Below the pieces are notes generated by a model that saw only the letters and a program-made list of their open reading frames with translations, ran no database searches and was not told the DNA's origin. Below, one piece after another: positions 18,366-26,774 of a stretch of 31,539 nucleotides of DNA. The first letter of the stretch is position 1. Each line of letters opens with the position of its first letter. The position numbers were made by a program, and so were the translations under genes. The stretch lies in contig JAYTOI010000154.1 of the NCBI GenBank assembly GCA_043747875.1, forward strand, positions 1-31,539, given 5' to 3'. This DNA comes from CADEED01 sp043747875 (GTDB lineage: Bacteria > Pseudomonadota > Gammaproteobacteria > Steroidobacterales > Steroidobacteraceae).

Positions 18366-21300
18366 GCCTCGAAACCGCCGCGCGCGGCGAGGTGGCCGAG
18401 CTCATCTCCCAATGCGTGCGCTGCGGTGTGCGCATGTCGCTGGACGGAGAGCGGCTGCGTATCCAGCTTCCCGAAGGAGGCATCGACCCCACGCTCGTGT
18501 CTCTCATCAAAGAGAACAAAGCCGGATTGATGCGGGCGCTGGGCGCTGCGCGCGCGCAAGCGGCCAAGGCGGTGGCGCCGCCCATTCGCCGTGCCGCGCG
18601 GCCGGAGCGCCTGCCTCTGTCATACGGACAGGAAGGCATGTGGCTCGGCGCAGAGTTTGCCGATGTCGGCGACATGTCGCATCTGACGGTGTTGTTGCGC
18701 CTCGACGGTGCGTTGAAGGTCGCCGCGCTGGAAGCGGCGCTCGAATTCATCGTCGCGCGTCACGCGCCGCTGCGTACGCACTTCCGCGCGGATGAGCGCG
18801 GCAGGCCCTATCAAGTCGTGCAGGCGCCAGGTGCACCACTCTTCGAGCGGGTGGATGCGTCGCGCATGGCGGCAGAGGCTCTCGAGCACACCCTGCAGCA
18901 GCTCCACCGGCGTCCGTTCAGGCTCGGCGAGCAGATGCCGTGCCGCGCGGCGCTGCTGGCGCTCAAAGACGATTCGCACATTTTCATGTTCACGACGCAT
19001 CACATCAGTTCCGATGGCTGGTCGATTGGCGTGCTGATGCGTGAGATCGGTGAGTGCTACGACGCAGCGGCCAGCGGTCGTGCTCCCGCGCTGCCGCCGC
19101 TCGAGGTGGAGTATCCCGACTACACGCTTTGGCAGGGCAGTGTCGAGGAATCGACCTGGTTTCGCGAGGGCCGCCGATACTGGAGAGAAAGGCTCGAAGA
19201 CCCGCCCGCGTTGCATGGTTTGCCACTCGACCGGCCGCGACCGTCGGTACAGTCGTATTCAACGGAGCGGCTGGCGCACGGCATCGACCGGGAGACGCTG
19301 CGGATGCTCGAAGCATGCGCCCTGAAGTGCGACACCACTCTTTTCGTATTGCTCATCAGTGCGTTCGGGATGCTCGTTCACCGCTACAGCGGCGACGAGG
19401 ACGTCATCATCGGTACTCCGATCGCGAATCGGCTGCGCGAGGAGATCGCGCCGCTCATCGGGCTGTTCATGAACGTGCTGATCATGCGCCAGCGTGTTCG
19501 CGCCGACGAGCGGGTTGCGGACGTCATCGCACGCACCCGTGCGCATTACCTCAAAGACCTGGAGTACCAGGGCATTCCCATAGAGCGCGTCGCCGAAGAC
19601 GTGGCGCGAAGCCCGACTCATTCGGGCCATGCGCCGCTGGTGCGATTGTCGTTCGTATTGCAGAACAACGTCCTCGGCGCAGTCGCCCTGGAGGGCCTCC
19701 AGTGTCGTACTGAGTTCATCCTGCCGGGCGCCTCCGCCTATGAGCTGAGCGTCTCCGCCCACGAAACCAGCGACGGCCTGCACTTCGACTGGCAGTACAA
19801 CACCGGCCTGTTCGACGAGAGCCGCATCAAACGCATGTCGCGCCACTTCGAAAACCTGCTGCGTGACGTGGCCCGGTCGCCCGGCAAGCGAGTGGGAGAA
19901 CTGGATGTGGTATCCGAGGCCGAGCGACGGGCGTTGCTCGCGCTTGCCAACGACAGCTCGACGGTTTTCGACCCCGACCTGAGTTTCGATCGGCTGTTCG
20001 AGAGGCAGGTCGCGAGCCAACCGGACAACGCCGCGTTGTACTGCGGCGCGGAGCGGTTCAGCTATCGGGAGTTGAACGACCGCGCGAATCAGCTGGCGCA
20101 CTGGTTGCTGCGGCGCGGGCGCATGGCGCCGGACGCGGTCGTCGGCATCTGCCTCGAGCGCTCCGCCGACCTGGTGGTCGCGCTGCTGGCGGTCGCGAAG
20201 GCGGGCGCCGCCTATCTACCTCTGGATCCCGGCTACCCGGCGGCACGCCTCGACTACATGATGGAGCACGCCCGTGCCGTCGTCGTGATTGCCTCCGGCG
20301 CGACCATGCCGGTGGTGGTCGCGGCGCGCGAAATCGTTTGTCTCGACGACGCGCGCGTGCGCACGTCACTCGGGGCGCAGCCGCTCACCAATCCAGAGCC
20401 CGAAGCCGGGCAGCGTCGCGGCCCGCGTCTCGCGTACGTCATCTACACATCCGGATCCACGGGTCGTCCGAAGGGCGTGATGATCGAACATCGCAGCCTC
20501 ACCAATTTCCTGCTGTCCATGCAGCGCGAGCCGGGGTTCGGCGCGCGCGACGTGGTGCTGGCAGTGACGACGCCGTCGTTCGACATCCACACGCTGGAGC
20601 TGTTCGGACCGCTCATCAGCGGTGGCGCGGTCGTAGTCGCCGGGCCGCACGAATACGCGGATGCCGCCGCGCTGGCCCGACTCATCGACGCGCACGCGGT
20701 ATCAATCGTGCAGGCGACTCCGGCGACGTGGCTGGCCCTGGTGGATTACGGCTGGTCGCCGCGCCAGCCCATCAAGGCTTTGTGTGGCGGCGAAGCGCTC
20801 ACGGAAAGTCTGAAAGAGAAGCTGGTCGCGCAGCCGAAGCTCACGTTGTGGAACATGTATGGACCCACCGAGACGTGCGTGTGGTCGGCGGTCAAAAAAA
20901 TCGAGGATCGGGTGCTGATCGGCGCGCCCATCGCCAACACCCGGCTGTATGTGCTCGACGACGCGCTGCGCCCCTCACCGCTCGGCGTCGAGGGCGATCT
21001 GTACATCGCGGGCGACGGCCTGGCTCGAGGATATGCGCATGAACCCGAGCTGACCGAGGCGGCGTTTCTCACCACGCTTCCGGCGGGAGTGCCCGAGACC
21101 CGGCTGTACAGAACAGGCGACCGCGTGATCCGCCTGGAGTGCGGCGATCTCGTCTTCATGGGGCGGCGTGACGCCCAGGTGAAGTTGAACGGCTTTCGCA
21201 TCGAGACCTCGGAAGTCGCGGCCGCCATCGAGAGCATCGACGAGGTCCGTCAGGCCGCGGTGGTGATGAGGCAGCGCGCCGACCGCTCGCACTACCTCGC

Positions 21301-23143
21301 GGCCTTCGTCGTGATGCACACGCCGGGCGCTTGGGCCGCGGCGGCGTTCGCCGGGCGGCTGCGTCGGCTGCTCCCTCACTACATGATCCCGGCCGTATTC
21401 GAGTGCGTCGAGGGGCTGCCGAAGACTCCAAATGGGAAAGTGGATTTCAAGCAGCTCGCGGCACGTCCGCTGGCGGCGGGGGCGGCGCCCAGGCCGCCTC
21501 GCGCGCCGCCCGAAACCACATTGCAAAAGTCCATTACCGCGCTGTGGGCCGACCTGCTGAATGTCGACGCGGACTCTCTCGGCCTCGACGACGATCTGCT
21601 CGCGAGCGGAGCCGACTCCATCCGCGTACTGATGTTCGTGGGGAGGGCACGCAAGCTGGGGCTCGCAGTCGACGTCCAGGCAATCTATCGCAGTCCCACT
21701 GTGCGCTCGTTGGCCGTACTCCCGGACCGCGCGGGCGAGCAGCAATCCGACAATCTGTACGCAGGGCCCGCTCCATTGCTGGCCGATCAGCTCGCGGCGC
21801 TGAGCGACGAATTCGTCTGGCGCAAGTTCTTCATCAACTTCATCTTCGATCTGCCGCGCCCGCTCGACCTGTCGATGCTGCAGCGGGCGCTCGAGCATCT
21901 GGTGACGGTGCATGACTCGTTGCGAGCGCGCTTCGTGCGTGGCCCCGCAGGCTGGCAGCAGCACATCGTCGCCGAATGCAGTCTGCCGATGGTGTTCGCG
22001 GAAGCGCTCGACTGCGCCTGGGACGATGCAGGGGCCGGCGAGGCGCTGCGCGCGGCGACCGCAAGGGTTCACGCGCGCCTCTCGATCTTCGCAGGCCCGG
22101 TACTGTGCGCAGCAGAGATCGCCGACCGGCAGGGCGCAAGAAAATTGCTGTTCAGCGTCAGTCATCTCGTCGCGGATGGTTTCTCCACCCTGGTGCTGAT
22201 CGAAGACTTGCTGGAGACGTACGCGGCGTTTTGCGGCGGCGCGTCCGCCGTGACGCGCAATCTGGCTTCCATACGCGAGTGGGCGCCGCGCTATCACGCC
22301 TACCTCAACTCCGATGCGTTCCAGTCGCAGATCGAATACTGGTGCTCACTGCCGTGGAGCAGATGTGCGCCGCTGCCACTGGACCACGCCGGTGGCGATA
22401 CGCCGCGAACGAACGTTGCCGGGTCGTCCAGAGTGTTCGATCACCGCCTCGATGAGAGCTCGAGTCGAGCCGTGCACATCGGTGTGATGCGGCTGACTGG
22501 GATATCGCCCCGGGATTTTCTCACCGTGGTGCTGGCTCGAGTCCTCATGCGTTGGAGCGGAGGCGATGCGATTTCTCTGGACGTTCACGATGCCGGCCGC
22601 GCCGGCATCCAGGCTGCGCTCGGAGTGGATTTGTCGCGCACCGTCGGCGCGTTTTCGATCCGCAACCGTATCTTCCTGAGCAGCGTGCAGCAGAGCGATC
22701 CGCTGAGCGAGATACGCGCGATGCACGAGCAGCTTCGCGGCATCCCCAGCGGCGGCGCCGGTTTGCTGCCGCTGCAAATCGCCTGCGAGCGGCAGGACAT
22801 CGCCGCGCGCGCGCGCCGGCTTCCCGACGCCGAGTTGTGGTTCAACTACTTCGGAGTGGTCAGCGACCGTCTCTCTGGCAATGAAGCAGAGGATGCGCCG
22901 ATCCCCTCGCGCATGTCCGAAGTCACCCGTCACATTCAGGCCGTGACGCACGACCCCGACACTCCGCGCCACCGCGTGCTCGCGCTCTCGGGGCGAATCT
23001 CGGCCGGCGTGCTGCAGTTCTCCTGGGAGTACAGCGAACATCTCCACCGCGCGGACACCATCCGCAAACTCGCTGACGACTTTCAGCGCGAGATAGTCAG
23101 CACGCTCGATGCGATGGGTGTTCGCACGGAGCCGCTCGCATGA
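18362..23143 (+). CDS. NRPS module 3: TubC docking, C, A, carrier and terminal E-like domain
   Basis: The 1593-aa protein starts at a GTG overlapping the exporter stop. It contains a TubC_N docking domain (1-60), a C domain (about 80-520) with intact HHISSDG (213-219), and an A domain (about 535-1020) with TSGSTGRPKG, MYGPTE and RTGD. A carrier domain with GADS (Ser1086) follows. The hand-read code D-I-L-Q-L-G-M-V-W-K resembles glycine-type codes. The last about 460 residues resemble an epimerization domain (FNYFG, TVGAF and a WEYSEHLHR ending). However, HHxxxDG is SHLVADG (1267-1273) and the EGHGR motif is replaced by HDAGR (1409-1413). Epimerising glycine would be meaningless, so this domain may release or transfer the chain. 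No thioesterase is present. Its stop overlaps the next gene as ATGA. Confidence 0.93.
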   Translation: MSLETAARGEVAELISQCVRCGVRMSLDGERLRIQLPEGGIDPTLVSLIKENKAGLMRALGAARAQAAKAVAPPIRRAARPERLPLSYGQEGMWLGAEFADVGDMSHLTVLLRLDGALKVAALEAALEFIVARHAPLRTHFRADERGRPYQVVQAPGAPLFERVDASRMAAEALEHTLQQLHRRPFRLGEQMPCRAALLALKDDSHIFMFTTHHISSDGWSIGVLMREIGECYDAAASGRAPALPPLEVEYPDYTLWQGSVEESTWFREGRRYWRERLEDPPALHGLPLDRPRPSVQSYSTERLAHGIDRETLRMLEACALKCDTTLFVLLISAFGMLVHRYSGDEDVIIGTPIANRLREEIAPLIGLFMNVLIMRQRVRADERVADVIARTRAHYLKDLEYQGIPIERVAEDVARSPTHSGHAPLVRLSFVLQNNVLGAVALEGLQCRTEFILPGASAYELSVSAHETSDGLHFDWQYNTGLFDESRIKRMSRHFENLLRDVARSPGKRVGELDVVSEAERRALLALANDSSTVFDPDLSFDRLFERQVASQPDNAALYCGAERFSYRELNDRANQLAHWLLRRGRMAPDAVVGICLERSADLVVALLAVAKAGAAYLPLDPGYPAARLDYMMEHARAVVVIASGATMPVVVAAREIVCLDDARVRTSLGAQPLTNPEPEAGQRRGPRLAYVIYTSGSTGRPKGVMIEHRSLTNFLLSMQREPGFGARDVVLAVTTPSFDIHTLELFGPLISGGAVVVAGPHEYADAAALARLIDAHAVSIVQATPATWLALVDYGWSPRQPIKALCGGEALTESLKEKLVAQPKLTLWNMYGPTETCVWSAVKKIEDRVLIGAPIANTRLYVLDDALRPSPLGVEGDLYIAGDGLARGYAHEPELTEAAFLTTLPAGVPETRLYRTGDRVIRLECGDLVFMGRRDAQVKLNGFRIETSEVAAAIESIDEVRQAAVVMRQRADRSHYLAAFVVMHTPGAWAAAAFAGRLRRLLPHYMIPAVFECVEGLPKTPNGKVDFKQLAARPLAAGAAPRPPRAPPETTLQKSITALWADLLNVDADSLGLDDDLLASGADSIRVLMFVGRARKLGLAVDVQAIYRSPTVRSLAVLPDRAGEQQSDNLYAGPAPLLADQLAALSDEFVWRKFFINFIFDLPRPLDLSMLQRALEHLVTVHDSLRARFVRGPAGWQQHIVAECSLPMVFAEALDCAWDDAGAGEALRAATARVHARLSIFAGPVLCAAEIADRQGARKLLFSVSHLVADGFSTLVLIEDLLETYAAFCGGASAVTRNLASIREWAPRYHAYLNSDAFQSQIEYWCSLPWSRCAPLPLDHAGGDTPRTNVAGSSRVFDHRLDESSSRAVHIGVMRLTGISPRDFLTVVLARVLMRWSGGDAISLDVHDAGRAGIQAALGVDLSRTVGAFSIRNRIFLSSVQQSDPLSEIRAMHEQLRGIPSGGAGLLPLQIACERQDIAARARRLPDAELWFNYFGVVSDRLSGNEAEDAPIPSRMSEVTRHIQAVTHDPDTPRHRVLALSGRISAGVLQFSWEYSEHLHRADTIRKLADDFQREIVSTLDAMGVRTEPLA

Positions 23144-25203
23144 GCGTCGAACCCAACCAGAGGGCTTGGATTGCGGGCGGACAGCCGCTGGAGTTCGAGC
23201 GGTTGATCGTGCCGCGTGCGGTGCGCCGATCGCTGGCGCAACCGCGCGCGACGATCCTCAAGACCGCGTTGACGCGGCTCGACTATCGCGCGCTCATGAA
23301 GTCGGAAGTCGACACGGGCACGGGCAGTCCAATCGTCGACCTGCGTCCGGCGCCCGACTCGCTGTGGGTGTGTCTCACCGCATACAACGAGGAGGTATCC
23401 GCGTACCACGTGTCGCTGAGCGCGCTGGGGCGATGCGCCCACCACTTCGCTCTCAACGGCGAGCCGAAGCTGGCCCAGCAGTTCACCATCTGTATCGTCG
23501 TCGACGGCCTCGAGACGCTGTCTCCGGGCTTCGCCGCGTACGCGCAGCGGCTCGGCATCTACCAGCCGGCGCTGCTCGATCCGCGCGCGGACTATCACCT
23601 GTTCGAGTCCTGCATAGATCGCGAGTTGCTGCAGCTCGGGCCCGACGAGGCCGGCACACGGCGCGAAGCCCGGGCGGCGCTCTCCCGTGATTCGGGCAAT
23701 CTCGCCAATTTTCGCCCCGCGTCGAATGGGCAGCGCATCGTGCTGCTCATCAAACGCAACAACCGCGGCAAGCTCGATTCGCACCGTTGCTTCTTCGAAG
23801 TTGCATGGCGGGAGATTCGACCCGCTTTTTTTCTGCAGGTGGACGTCGGCGCGAGCCCGGATGCCGGCTCCGTGCATGCAATGTGGCGCCGCGTGGCGCA
23901 GTCGACGAACATCGCGGCCGTATCGGCGCGTTCGCACATGCCTCTGCCGTCCGGACATCTTGACTTGCTAGGCGCCTGGCAATACGCGGACATCGCCATG
24001 GAGCGGATACTCCAATGGCCCGTGGAACTCCTCATGGGCTACATGAGTGTGCTGTCTGGGCAGTTCTGCCTGACGCGCAGCGATGCGGTCTGGCGCGCCG
24101 ATGCGGGGAGCGCGCCGCGCGCAGGCGCGGACAACCCTGTCATGCGCAGCTATCTACGCGGGCTCGGGCAGCTCGAGCCATTCGAGTCGAACATGTTCCT
24201 CGCGGAAGACCGCATTCTCGGCCTCGAAATCGTATTCCAGCCCGACAGTCGCTGGGAGCTGGGCTATGTGCCCGAGGCCAACGCCGGCATCGATCGCTGC
24301 GAAAGCTGGAACGAGCTGCTGTCCCAGCGGCGGCGCTGGACGTGCAGCAGCGCGGCGGCCCGGCTGTGGATGTTCACGCGCGTGTTCGATTTCATGCGCA
24401 GCGGCAATCGTTCGGTGGCGCAGAAAGTACGCATCATGTCGGCGTCCGTCTTTCACGCCGCCTACCTGCTGGTCGAATGGCTCATGCCCGGTTTCGCAGT
24501 GCTGGTGTTCTCGTCGTTGCATCACTGGGCGGTGCGCGCGGCGGGCACCGGCGGGCTGCTGCGCGGTGCGGTGGATTGGAGCTACTGGGGATTGCTCGCC
24601 TTGCTCCTGGTGCAGCTGGCGGTGTCGGCCTCCGGACGCATTACCGCGACTACCAACCGGTTTTTCGGAGTCTCGATTGCGTACCAGTCGGGGTTCACAT
24701 TGCTGATGACCCTGCTGGCAATCTTTGGAAATTTCGCAGTGCCTGGAGTCGACAAGACCTGCTGGCTGCTCGCCGCCGTGCTCGGCGCAGTGCTGATCCT
24801 GGCATGGGGATACGCCCGCGATGTCTTCCGCGGGCTGCTGAGCTGCACAGTCGTCCACTGGGCGTCGCGTCCCGCGATGGCGTTCCTCATCAAGACGCAC
24901 GCCGCGCTCAATTCCCACAACACGAGCTGGGGCACCAAAGGGCTGAGGCGGCGACACTCGGGTCCCGGGGAAGGAGACACCACCGAGCGCCCGGAACGCG
25001 ACCCGCGTGCCCGGCGGTTCCAGCGATTCCGATTGAAGACCGCTCTGCTCATGCTGCTCGCAAACGCGGGTTTTTATGCCTTCGCGACCGCCCGTGGCTG
25101 GAGCACGTCGTTGACCGGCCTCGACCTCGTGTTGCTCATGATCCTGACGCAGATCGGCATCGCGTTCATCGGACCTGCCGTGAAAGCACTGAAGAAGGCC
25201 TGA
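23140..25203 (+). CDS. Chitin-synthase-like family 2 glycosyltransferase (eukaryotic type)
   Basis: Chitin synthases polymerise GlcNAc from UDP-GlcNAc at the membrane. This 687-aa protein carries nearly all chitin-synthase landmarks in order: VCLTAYNEE (77-85), VVDG (120-123), IKRNNRGKLDSHRCFFE (204-220), QVDVG (233-237) and GYMSVLSGQF (300-309). NMFLAEDRILGLEIV (351-365), SQRRRW (395-400), and after several membrane segments SWGTKG (596-601) complete the set. The last motif is a mark of fungal and animal enzymes, not of bacterial NodC or cellulose synthases. About six membrane helices lie at 430-570 and 630-680. The ATG overlaps the NRPS3 stop. Product and acceptor are unknown; a short oligomer or single-sugar transfer is as possible as chitin. 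Confidence 0.88.
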   Translation: MSVEPNQRAWIAGGQPLEFERLIVPRAVRRSLAQPRATILKTALTRLDYRALMKSEVDTGTGSPIVDLRPAPDSLWVCLTAYNEEVSAYHVSLSALGRCAHHFALNGEPKLAQQFTICIVVDGLETLSPGFAAYAQRLGIYQPALLDPRADYHLFESCIDRELLQLGPDEAGTRREARAALSRDSGNLANFRPASNGQRIVLLIKRNNRGKLDSHRCFFEVAWREIRPAFFLQVDVGASPDAGSVHAMWRRVAQSTNIAAVSARSHMPLPSGHLDLLGAWQYADIAMERILQWPVELLMGYMSVLSGQFCLTRSDAVWRADAGSAPRAGADNPVMRSYLRGLGQLEPFESNMFLAEDRILGLEIVFQPDSRWELGYVPEANAGIDRCESWNELLSQRRRWTCSSAAARLWMFTRVFDFMRSGNRSVAQKVRIMSASVFHAAYLLVEWLMPGFAVLVFSSLHHWAVRAAGTGGLLRGAVDWSYWGLLALLLVQLAVSASGRITATTNRFFGVSIAYQSGFTLLMTLLAIFGNFAVPGVDKTCWLLAAVLGAVLILAWGYARDVFRGLLSCTVVHWASRPAMAFLIKTHAALNSHNTSWGTKGLRRRHSGPGEGDTTERPERDPRARRFQRFRLKTALLMLLANAGFYAFATARGWSTSLTGLDLVLLMILTQIGIAFIGPAVKALKKA

Positions 25204-25206
25204 GCC

Positions 25207-25707
25207 ATGACTTCGAATCCCATGATCGACATGCTGGTGCGTCTCTACGATCTCGCGCCGTCGGCGCCGTTGATCGAAGCGGCGGCGGCGCGCGGCATCA
25301 CCATTCGCCGGCCACGCGCGTACGAGAAGTCGCTGGTCGTCGACTGGGTGGAGCAGCACTTCAGCCGGGGATGGGCCGACGAGTGCGAAGTGTGTTTCTC
25401 GCGCGTGCCCGTGTCGGTGCACATCGCGACACGCGAACAGGAACTGGTCGGCTTCGCGTGTCACGAGAGCACGTACCGGAATTTTTTCGGACCGATCGGG
25501 GTGATCGACGGCGTGCGCAATGACGGCCTCGGCAGGTGCCTGCTGCTCGCGAGTCTGCACGCCATGCGCGATCTCGGGTACGCCTACGCGATCATCGGTG
25601 GACCCAGCGACGCGGTGGGCTTCTACTCCCAGGTGGCCGGAGCGATGCCCATCGAAGGATCGTCACCGGGAATTTATGTGGATCGCCTGAAGGGATCCGA
25701 CAGTTAG
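25207..25707 (+). CDS. GNAT-family N-acyltransferase
   Basis: GNAT enzymes move an acyl group from acyl-CoA to an amine. The 166-aa product has the fold's central strands with the acyl-CoA loop: PIGVIDGVRNDGLGRCLLLASLHAM, where RNDGLGR matches the R/QxxGxG/A motif. A further strand AYAIIGGPSDAVGFYSQVAGA precedes a FY-type ending usual in the family. An AGAAGG lies about 9 bases before the ATG, and only three bases separate it from the glycosyltransferase stop, so co-transcription is near certain. In context the acceptor amine could be on the peptide or on a deacetylated sugar. The substrate is not readable from sequence. Confidence 0.82.
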   Translation: MTSNPMIDMLVRLYDLAPSAPLIEAAAARGITIRRPRAYEKSLVVDWVEQHFSRGWADECEVCFSRVPVSVHIATREQELVGFACHESTYRNFFGPIGVIDGVRNDGLGRCLLLASLHAMRDLGYAYAIIGGPSDAVGFYSQVAGAMPIEGSSPGIYVDRLKGSDS

Positions 25708-25721
25708 TCAGCGGAGCCAAT

Positions 25722-26762
25722 ATGCCCATGGATGGAACCATCGCGGTCGACGAACTCGACCGCATCGATCGCTGTGAATTTCTCGAGAACTATCGATTTC
25801 GAAAGCCGTTCGTGCTGCGTGGCGGCGCGCGACACGTGCCCGCCTGCCGCAAGTGGAGTCTGGAATACCTCGAGAGCCAGATCGCGGACGTCATGATCCA
25901 GCCGCTGATCTACGAAGAAGACGAACGCGACTATTCCAGGGCGTTGTTCGTGGAGATGTCCTTTCGCGAATTTCTGCGGGAGATCCGCTCGGAACATTCG
26001 CGCATGCTCTACTGGTTCGAAGGCCCCGTGTCCGCCAACTTCTGGGGCGGTGAGGGCAAGCACGCACGGGTGAATGAGGACCTCGCCATGCTGGCGGCGG
26101 ACTTCGAACCGCCGCGCTTCCTGCGCGAATCGGAAATCATCTACGCGCAGATGATCCTCGGGACTGGACGCAACGGCACTGTGGTACACCACGACTTCGG
26201 CGGCGAAGCGAAGTGCATGATGCAGCTGATCGGCGAAAAGCACGTGTTGCTCATTCCGCCGCAATACGGAAAATTTCTCGCGCTGCATCCGATGCTCGGG
26301 AAAAAGAATTTCACGGTCAGCAGCCGCAATCTGCGGGGCGACGACTATCACTCGATCGTGACGAGCGTGCCGGTGTTCGAAGCGCGTATTGGTCCCGGCG
26401 ACGTGCTGTATTGGCCGTCGTTCTGGCTGCACGACGTGGTCAACCACGGCGCTATCAACTTCGCCATCAATGCGCCGATCGACGAAATGCCTGTGAACGC
26501 GCTCATGCTGAGGCATCTGTTGGCGCAGAACCTGTTGCGCCTGCAACAGATCGATCCGCAGCTCGCGATTTCAGTCGAGACCATCGCGCAGCTCGAGGCG
26601 GAGCAGTTCGATCACACCGACGTGAAAACACTCTGGGATCTGCATGCCTCGTCGCCCGCCTATCGAGGCAAGCATTGGCGGACGCGCAGAGAGCCGGAAA
26701 CTTCCGGGGTGACGCACCGCGAAGGCGAAGTCGGCACGGTGGCGCGGCTGCCCCACGCCTGA
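25722..26762 (+). CDS. JmjC/cupin-8 Fe(II)/2-oxoglutarate-type oxygenase
   Basis: Members of this family hydroxylate amino-acid side chains using iron and 2-oxoglutarate. The 346-aa protein begins with a cupin-8 type N-terminus (CEFLENYRFRKPFVLRGGA). It has the HxD pair at His156-His157-Asp158 (VVHHDFGGEAKCMMQLIGEKHVLL) and the distal ligand at His237 in YWPSFWLHDVVNHG. I chose the ATG at 25722 because GGAG lies six bases upstream and the family N-terminus starts here; the frame extends back to 25536 only as a shadow of the GNAT gene. It is the last gene of the cluster. Hydroxylation of a carrier-bound or finished peptide residue is a reasonable guess. It converges on the minus-strand PpiC gene with 12 bases between. 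Confidence 0.86.
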   Translation: MPMDGTIAVDELDRIDRCEFLENYRFRKPFVLRGGARHVPACRKWSLEYLESQIADVMIQPLIYEEDERDYSRALFVEMSFREFLREIRSEHSRMLYWFEGPVSANFWGGEGKHARVNEDLAMLAADFEPPRFLRESEIIYAQMILGTGRNGTVVHHDFGGEAKCMMQLIGEKHVLLIPPQYGKFLALHPMLGKKNFTVSSRNLRGDDYHSIVTSVPVFEARIGPGDVLYWPSFWLHDVVNHGAINFAINAPIDEMPVNALMLRHLLAQNLLRLQQIDPQLAISVETIAQLEAEQFDHTDVKTLWDLHASSPAYRGKHWRTRREPETSGVTHREGEVGTVARLPHA

Positions 26763-26774
26763 GTGCCGTGCGGA

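Noticed and set aside
26734..26771. GCACGG/CCGTGC hairpin across the JmjC stop as a terminator
   Set aside because: Six-base stem with a long loop and no T run on either strand.
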